From: Chloroflexota bacterium
GTDB lineage: Bacteria; Chloroflexota; Anaerolineae; Anaerolineales; Villigracilaceae
Reading direction: 5' to 3'
Length of the DNA stretch: 64,000 nucleotides
Assembly (NCBI GenBank): GCA_016191845.1
Contig: JACPVF010000011.1
Location: 62,001 to 126,000, forward strand
The position numbers and the translations under genes are program-made. The notes under the pieces are model-generated. The model did not search any database and was not told where the DNA came from. It was given only the letters and a program-made list of their open reading frames with translations. Positions 58,789-64,000 of this stretch are shown in pieces; position 1 is the stretch's first letter, and the number at the start of each line of letters is the position of its first letter.

Positions 58789-61700
58789 CTATCCATCACC
58801 CAAACGTCCCAACACCTCGAGCAGTTTCACCATCCAGGCCTCCTCCTTGTCGAAAGTGACCCAGTAGGCGGACTTACCGCCGCGCACCCCAGGCATGAAG
58901 TCAACCAGGCGGCGTGGCTCAGACCCCTCGGCGGGCGGCGGGAAACGCAGCGACACCTGCCCCCCTTCCCAGCTGACAGCGGTTAGCCCGGTCTTTTCGG
59001 CGCGCAGTTTGACGCGCATCTGATAGAACAGGTTCTGGACCATCTCGGGCAGGATGCCAAAGCGGTCGCGGAACTCGGAGGCCAGAGCATCGATCTCTGT
59101 CTCGTCGCGCAGGTCGGCGATGCGGCGATAGAGGCGCAGGCGCAGGTCCTGGTCGGGGATGTAATTCGAAGGAATGCCAACCGCCAGAGGCAGGTCCACG
59201 TTGACGGGCATGGCCAGGGGCAGGTTGAACGCTGAAGGTTGAGAGTCGGCTGAAGTTTCCTCAGCGCTCGACATGCGGCTTTCACGTCTCAGCCGTCGCA
59301 CGGCATCGGATAGCAGTCGCGTGTAGAGGTGGAAACCCACGTCCTGAATGAAACCATGCTGACGCACACCGAGCAGTTCGCCCGCCCCGCGAATCTCCAG
59401 GTCACGCATGGCGATGGAGTAACCCGCGCCAAGCTGCGTGTTCTCGGCGATGACCTCCAGGCGCTGCTGGCCTTCCTGCGTGGGAGTCATCTTGTTATGG
59501 CGGAAGAAGTAAGCGTAGGCACGCATCGCGCCACGGCCGACGCGTCCGCGCAGCTGATAGAGCTGGGCCAGGCCGAAGGTGTCGGCGCGGTCGACGATCA
59601 GGGTGTTGGCGTTGGGAATGTCGAGGCCCGACTCGATGATGGTGGTCGAGAGCAGGATGTCGATGACGCCCGTGTTGAAGCGGTGCATGACCGCCGAAAG
59701 TGCACCCTCGGGCATCTGGCCGTGACCGATGTCGATGCGCGCTTCAGGGGCGAGCTTCTCCAGATGCAGGCGCATCGCGTCGATGGTCTGCACACGGTTA
59801 TGGACAAAGAAGACCTGTCCGCCGCGTTCGAGTTCGCGCAGGATGGCCTGTCGCACCAGCTTGGGCGAATACGGCCCCACGTGTGTGACGATGGGCAGGC
59901 GTTCCTCGGGCGGTGTGTTCAGGTTCGAGATGTCGCGCACCCCTGTCAGCGCCATGTAGAGCGTGCGCGGGATGGGCGTGGCCGTCAGGGTCAACACATC
60001 GACCTCAGTACGCAGCTGCTTGAGATGCTCCTTGTGCGCCACGCCGAAACGCTGTTCCTCGTCGATGATGACCAGGCCCAGGTCCTTGAACTCCACATCG
60101 GACGAGATCAGGCGGTGGGTGCCGATGATTATGTCCACCTCGCCCATCGCCAGCGCGAACAGGATCTCGGTCTGCTCACGCGGGGTGCGGAAGCGCGAGA
60201 GCATTTCCACTTTGACGGGGAAAGCCGCCAGCCGCTGGGTGAAGGTCTCGAAATGTTGCTGAGCCAGCACCGTGGTCGGCACCAGGATGGCGACCTGTTT
60301 GCCGTCCATCACGGCCTTGAAGGCAGCGCGCAAGGCGACCTCGGTCTTGCCATAACCCACGTCGCCGCACAGCAAACGGTCCATCGGGCGCGGATTTTCC
60401 ATGTCGCGCTTGATGTCGGTCAGTGCGCGCATCTGGTCGTCGGTCTCGACGTACGGGAACGAATCTTCCAACTCGCGCTGCCAGACGGAATCGGGTGCAA
60501 AAGCATACCCCACCGACACCTGCCTCCGCGCGTAGAGGTCGAGCAGGTCCTCGGCCACTTTCTGCACCGCCTCGGTGACGCGTGCCTTCTTCTCGGCCCA
60601 GGCCTGTCCGCCGAGGTGATCGAGCGCGGGCATGCCGCCGTCCGCGCCGATGTAACGGGTGAGGCGGTCCGCTTGATGCACGGGCACATACAGCGTATCG
60701 CTCTTGTCGTATTCGACCGCCAGGAATTCGCGTTCGTGACCTTCGAGCTGGCGCTGCACCAGGCCGACAAAGCGCCCCACCCCATGATCCACATGGACAA
60801 CGTGGTCGCCAGGCTGCAGGTCGGCGTAGAGCGTTTCGGGCGCTTCCGCCGCAGGTCGCTGACGGGTGCGCGGCTGAGGCCGCTCCCAGCCGAAGACTTC
60901 CGAGTCGGTGATGAGGTACAGGTCGCCGAGTTGCCAGCCTTCGGAAAGCGAAGCCTCCACGAATTTTGGATTGTCGCCTGGCTCGGGTCGGGCATCCCGT
61001 TGCTTCCACAAATCTTCCAGGCGCGCACGCTGGCGGGAGACGATCACGACTTGTTTCTCGGCTTCGACCAACCCTGCCAGATAATCTTCGAAGCTCTTGA
61101 GTCGACCTGCGAAGCGCTCGATGTGCTGGAAGGAATCAGCCAAGGCTGTCGGCGTCTCTTCGATGGTCGCGTCACTGGGGCGTCCCAGTTCGAGCACAGG
61201 GCGGCCGTGCAGGCTGTCGTACAGCTCGGACCAGGTCAAATATGGGACGGGGAAGTCGGCGGGCAGCACACCTTCCGCGATGCTCTCGCCTTTGAAGCGC
61301 ACGGCCTGCGTCTCGACCTCATCGGCCATCGTCTCGACCAGGCCGTGGTCATCGATCAGCACCAGCGACTTGCTCGGCAGGTAGTCCAACAAGCTGGCAG
61401 GGACGCCATGCAACAGCGGGATGTGGAATTCGGAGATTTGGGAATCGGGATTGGTCGGGTCGGATTTCGAAGCATCGAGAAGCGGATTCTCGTCCGTCAC
61501 GATGTACTCGCGCGCAGGCGTGACCAGCACCGCCTCCAGCTTCTCGACCGTGCGCTGGGTGGTGGGATCGAAGCGGCGGATGGTGTCGATCTCGTCGCCG
61601 AAGAAATCAAGGCGCACGGGGTGGATCTCGGTCAGCGGCCAGATATCGAGCAGGCCGCCACGATGGGAGAACTGTCCAGGCTCGAGCACGGTGTTGACGC

Positions 61701-62211
61701 GCTGATAGCCGATCTCATCCCAGGAGCGCAGCAACGCGTCGGGCTGGATGCGCTGTCCCGTGCTAATCTTCTTGCAGGCCTTGAGATAGTCACGGCGCGG
61801 CAGAGTGCGCGTCATCAGCGCACGGACCGAGGCCACGATGACAGGTGCAGTCTCAGCTTTTTGCGTAAATGGTAAATGGTAATTGGCCAGCGCGGTCAGG
61901 GCTTGCAAACGTTCGCGGCGCGTGGTCACGCCCCAGGCGGCCTGCTCGTAGAACAGCGGATTCGGCTCTCCGAACAGAAAGCGCGGCGACTTGAGCCAGA
62001 ATCCCAGCTCGTCAAACAACGCCAAGGCATGGTCCGCGCGGTCGGTGACCAGCACGATGGGCTGGTTCAGGTCCGCATGCAGGGCGGCCAGCACAGGCAG
62101 CCGCGCCGAACGATGCAGGCTGAGCGCAGGCGTGGACTTACCAGATCTGACCTCTTCAAGCAATTTCTCGTATGGGGGAAGATGCTTTATCTCTTTGAGC
62201 AGAAGTTCCAT
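58789..62211 (-). CDS. mfd: Transcription-repair coupling factor
   Basis: A 1140-residue protein of normal length that removes stalled RNA polymerase and recruits UvrA. In order: UvrB-like N-terminal domains ([26 protein letters not shown]), the CarD-like polymerase-binding domain ([20 protein letters not shown]), the translocase with [19 protein letters not shown] and [20 protein letters not shown], and a C-terminal TRCF domain. ATG 62211 is chosen; a TTG seven codons upstream is less likely. It lies beside uvrB in function but not in operon. Confidence 0.97.
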   Translation of the reverse strand: MELLLKEIKHLPPYEKLLEEVRSGKSTPALSLHRSARLPVLAALHADLNQPIVLVTDRADHALALFDELGFWLKSPRFLFGEPNPLFYEQAAWGVTTRRERLQALTALANYHLPFTQKAETAPVIVASVRALMTRTLPRRDYLKACKKISTGQRIQPDALLRSWDEIGYQRVNTVLEPGQFSHRGGLLDIWPLTEIHPVRLDFFGDEIDTIRRFDPTTQRTVEKLEAVLVTPAREYIVTDENPLLDASKSDPTNPDSQISEFHIPLLHGVPASLLDYLPSKSLVLIDDHGLVETMADEVETQAVRFKGESIAEGVLPADFPVPYLTWSELYDSLHGRPVLELGRPSDATIEETPTALADSFQHIERFAGRLKSFEDYLAGLVEAEKQVVIVSRQRARLEDLWKQRDARPEPGDNPKFVEASLSEGWQLGDLYLITDSEVFGWERPQPRTRQRPAAEAPETLYADLQPGDHVVHVDHGVGRFVGLVQRQLEGHEREFLAVEYDKSDTLYVPVHQADRLTRYIGADGGMPALDHLGGQAWAEKKARVTEAVQKVAEDLLDLYARRQVSVGYAFAPDSVWQRELEDSFPYVETDDQMRALTDIKRDMENPRPMDRLLCGDVGYGKTEVALRAAFKAVMDGKQVAILVPTTVLAQQHFETFTQRLAAFPVKVEMLSRFRTPREQTEILFALAMGEVDIIIGTHRLISSDVEFKDLGLVIIDEEQRFGVAHKEHLKQLRTEVDVLTLTATPIPRTLYMALTGVRDISNLNTPPEERLPIVTHVGPYSPKLVRQAILRELERGGQVFFVHNRVQTIDAMRLHLEKLAPEARIDIGHGQMPEGALSAVMHRFNTGVIDILLSTTIIESGLDIPNANTLIVDRADTFGLAQLYQLRGRVGRGAMRAYAYFFRHNKMTPTQEGQQRLEVIAENTQLGAGYSIAMRDLEIRGAGELLGVRQHGFIQDVGFHLYTRLLSDAVRRLRRESRMSSAEETSADSQPSAFNLPLAMPVNVDLPLAVGIPSNYIPDQDLRLRLYRRIADLRDETEIDALASEFRDRFGILPEMVQNLFYQMRVKLRAEKTGLTAVSWEGGQVSLRFPPPAEGSEPRRLVDFMPGVRGGKSAYWVTFDKEEAWMVKLLEVLGRLGDG

Positions 62212-62302
62212 AAACCTGTCCAGAAAGTACAAGGAGGAAATTCATGCGCCGAAAGCGATCCGCGTGGGATGCCACTTCTTCGGAATTTGTCTGCGTGCTC
62301 CG

Positions 62303-62887
62303 TTAATCGATCGCCGAACCATTGAACTTATTCATGGAAGCATTCAACCCCTTGACCACAAACTCCAGCGCGGCATCAGCGGCGTGGTCGAGGACATCGG
62401 ACAGGAGCTTGACCTCGTCCTTCGAGAAATCCTGCAGGACGTAGGCGGCGGGGTCCATGCGGCCAGGCGGACGGCCGATGCCGATGCGCAGGCGCGGGAA
62501 GTCCCTGGTGCCCAGGCGCTCGATGGTGGAGGCCATGCCGCGCTGTCCGCCTGCGCCACCCGAAGCGCGGATGCGGATGGTGCCGAACGGGATGTCGAGA
62601 TCGTCGGAGAGCACCATCAGGTTGGTGAGCGGGATCTTGTAGAAGTGCGCCAGTCCCTGCACAGATTGACCTGAAAGGTTCATGAAGGTCTGCGGCTTGG
62701 CGAGGATCAGCTTGCGCTCTTCATGCGTGGCTGTGACCACGATGGCTTTGGACTGCAATTTCATGCCGCGCGCGTTCAGGCGCACGACCAGTCGATCAAT
62801 GACCATGAAGCCGACGTTGTGACGGTTGTCTTTGTATTCACGGCCAGGGTTGCCGAGGCCGACGAGGAGGAAGGGGTCGAGTGCCAT
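62303..62887 (-). CDS. pth: Peptidyl-tRNA hydrolase
   Basis: A 194-residue enzyme that releases tRNA from prematurely freed peptidyl-tRNA. Seen: VGLGNPGREY, RHNVGF (catalytic His), KPQTFMNLSG, LSDDLDIPFG (Asp) and GGAGGQRGM. ATG 62887 matches the usual family start; four extra residues to 62899 are not supported by a ribosome site. Length is typical. Confidence 0.96.
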   Translation of the reverse strand: MALDPFLLVGLGNPGREYKDNRHNVGFMVIDRLVVRLNARGMKLQSKAIVVTATHEERKLILAKPQTFMNLSGQSVQGLAHFYKIPLTNLMVLSDDLDIPFGTIRIRASGGAGGQRGMASTIERLGTRDFPRLRIGIGRPPGRMDPAAYVLQDFSKDEVKLLSDVLDHAADAALEFVVKGLNASMNKFNGSAID

Positions 62888-62916
62888 GTATGATGTCAAG
62901 TATTTGGAAGTTGAGA

Positions 62917-63549
62917 TTAGTTGCGGCGGAGACGGAGGAAGAGTCCCAGGACGACAAACAAAGCCAAGGCCAGCAGCGCGCCACGGATGAGGTAGAAGTT
63001 GATCTGGTCCACGCGGATGGCGGCGGGGTTGGCGGGCAGCGGCTGGGGTGTGGGTCCGCTAGAGAAAACGGGGACCGGCGAGGCCGTCGACGCGGGCGCG
63101 GATTCGACCACCAGCGGTGACTCTTCCGTAGAGGCAGGGACCGCTTCCGCAGGTTGGGAAGCCGCGGGCGCGGAGGTCGAGGTGGCGGGCGGAGCGTTGT
63201 TCTGCACCTGTAGGCCCGTCACGGTGAAATCCTGGAAGGTACTATCCTGCGAGTAGACGCGCAGGCGCAGGCTGTAGTCGCCGTCGCTGATCTGGGTCGT
63301 GTCCCAGGCGGCCAACGTGGACTCCTGCACGGGCTGGGTCAGCCGCACGAGCGGGAACCAGGTACCCGTCGGGTCGGCGGCATAGGCGAAGGCCAGTTCG
63401 GCGGAGGCGAAGTTGGGCGCCTCCGCCGTGCCGACGACGGAAATCTGCCCGCTCAGGGTCTGACCCGCCACGGGCGCGGATATGGCAGGAGCACCCTGCT
63501 GCAGGGCAAAAACCAACAAAAAGGCCTGAAGAATGCTGAAGAATCGCAT
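62917..63549 (-). CDS. Secreted single-pass protein with Ser/Pro linker
   Basis: A 210-residue exported protein of unknown function. It has a signal sequence (MRFFSILQAFLLVFALQQGA), a beta-sandwich (about 22-110, ISGQISVVGTAE-like Ig or bacterial-Ig fold), a long Ala/Ser/Pro/Glu linker, and a C-terminal membrane helix with a basic tail (ALLALALFVVLGLFLRLRRN). Start ATG 63549 rather than 63573 because the signal begins there. The pth gene follows in the same direction. Confidence 0.72.
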   Translation of the reverse strand: MRFFSILQAFLLVFALQQGAPAISAPVAGQTLSGQISVVGTAEAPNFASAELAFAYAADPTGTWFPLVRLTQPVQESTLAAWDTTQISDGDYSLRLRVYSQDSTFQDFTVTGLQVQNNAPPATSTSAPAASQPAEAVPASTEESPLVVESAPASTASPVPVFSSGPTPQPLPANPAAIRVDQINFYLIRGALLALALFVVLGLFLRLRRN

Positions 63550-63679
63550 AGGTCGAACAGGTAAGTCTATCACGAAGGAAAAGGCGGGTCAACTTTTTCG
63601 GGTTTGGCGGGGGAAATACTTCCGAAGTCCGTCTGGACTATGGTAAACTAAGGCAGAAATCTTCCCAGGAGACCGCATT

Positions 63680-64000
63680 ATGGCAAAATCCAGATCCGAG
63701 CAAATGGTTGATCGCCTGCGATCCATGCAGGCTTCCGCACCCGACATCGAAGCCTCGGCCGTCGTGTCGGTGGACGGGTTGATCATGGCCTCGGCCCTTC
63801 CGCAGGAAGTGGAAGAGGATCGCGTTTCGGCCATGTCGGCGGCCATGCTCAGCCTGGGCGAACGCATCTCGGGCGAACTGGGACGCAAAGGCTTGGAACA
63901 GGTCTACATCAAGGGCAACGCGGGCGCCATCGTGCTGACCTCCATCGGTGAGGAAGCCGTGTTGACCGCCCTGGCGCGTCATGAAGCCAAACTGGGCTTG
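63680..64000 (+). CDS. Roadblock/LC7-domain protein (3' end cut by window edge)
   Basis: The first 107 codons of a small protein: MAKSRSEQMVDRLRSMQASA, then ASAVVSVDGLIMASALP and a stretch ending GAIVLTSIGEEAVLTALARH. This is a roadblock/LC7 fold of about 110-130 residues, which typically partners a small MglA-like GTPase. RBS AGGAG lies 8 bases before ATG 63680. The partner gene, if any, is outside the window. Confidence 0.88.
   Translation, partial: MAKSRSEQMVDRLRSMQASAPDIEASAVVSVDGLIMASALPQEVEEDRVSAMSAAMLSLGERISGELGRKGLEQVYIKGNAGAIVLTSIGEEAVLTALARHEAKLGL

Noticed and set aside
59329-61875. 848-codon open frame on the plus strand
   Set aside because: It is the antisense shadow of mfd, with low-complexity Gln/His/Arg composition and no recognisable domain.

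Overview
The window looks like chromosomal DNA from an uncultured Anaerolineae-type member of the Chloroflexota. The reasons are the GC-rich coding DNA, the many lipoproteins and membrane proteins with Thr/Pro-rich linkers (TPTATPT-like), a surface protein with SLH repeats of the Cys-containing kind (GCGGGNYCPDSNVTRAQMAVF-like), a membrane pyrophosphatase, and a mix of fermentative and scavenging genes. This is inference from gene content. I see no rRNA, tRNA, CRISPR array, phage genes or transposase. Coding density is high. A few AT-rich islands (about 26490-27130 and 54960-55690) stand out as possible acquisitions.

Layout. 1-1787 (-): the truncated membrane pyrophosphatase hppA, with a clear promoter. 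2277-6290: a two-headed, S-layer-anchored 5'-nucleotidase. 6486-8618: a corrinoid protein and an MttB-superfamily methyltransferase. 8725-10627: a membrane-anchored DsbA-like thioredoxin (-) and an S9-like lipoprotein hydrolase (+). 10716-19629: a tightly packed set of seven genes that begins with a LacI-type regulator: cation antiporter, ClC protein, UPF0316 protein, asparagine synthetase, a B12-binding mutase-like protein and an opine-dehydrogenase-family enzyme. 19673-26377: TolB-like propeller, RicT/PSP1, PIG-L, metallo-hydrolase, NIF3-like protein, L-lactate dehydrogenase, M20 amidohydrolase and an unknown protein. 26494-29249: AT-rich lipoprotein, GbsR/MarR regulator with a 38-bp palindromic operator, atypical SDR and a small membrane protein. 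29330-35560: signalling genes: a transmembrane STAND ATPase paired with a DUF2726/zinc-ribbon protein, a divergent GAF/HD-GYP protein, and a Ser/Thr kinase with a five-repeat sensor domain.

35689-45442 (-) is an amino-sugar scavenging locus: ROK repressor, ASKHA kinase-like protein, PIG-L deacetylase, ABC importer (binding protein and two permeases), GH3 beta-N-acetylhexosaminidase and SIS-type deaminase/isomerase. Together these could import, cleave, deacetylate, phosphorylate and deaminate GlcNAc-containing sugars. 45658-50940 is a ferrous-iron locus: membrane protein, DtxR-type regulator, ICMT-like methyltransferase, membrane-tethered DtxR/FeoA protein, and FeoB split into GTPase and permease genes. 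51059-64000 holds an aldo/keto reductase, a small secreted protein, uvrB, an AT-rich orphan, a GT-C-like membrane protein, a lipoprotein, mfd, pth, a secreted single-pass protein and the start of a roadblock/LC7 gene.

The points most worth following are the STAND/DUF2726 pair, the LacI-led operon ending in a B12 mutase-like protein plus opine dehydrogenase, the archaeal-style GlcNAc route, and the split FeoB with a membrane-bound DtxR/FeoA regulator. Several promoters place the -10 box only 7-9 bases before the ATG, which points to leaderless mRNAs.
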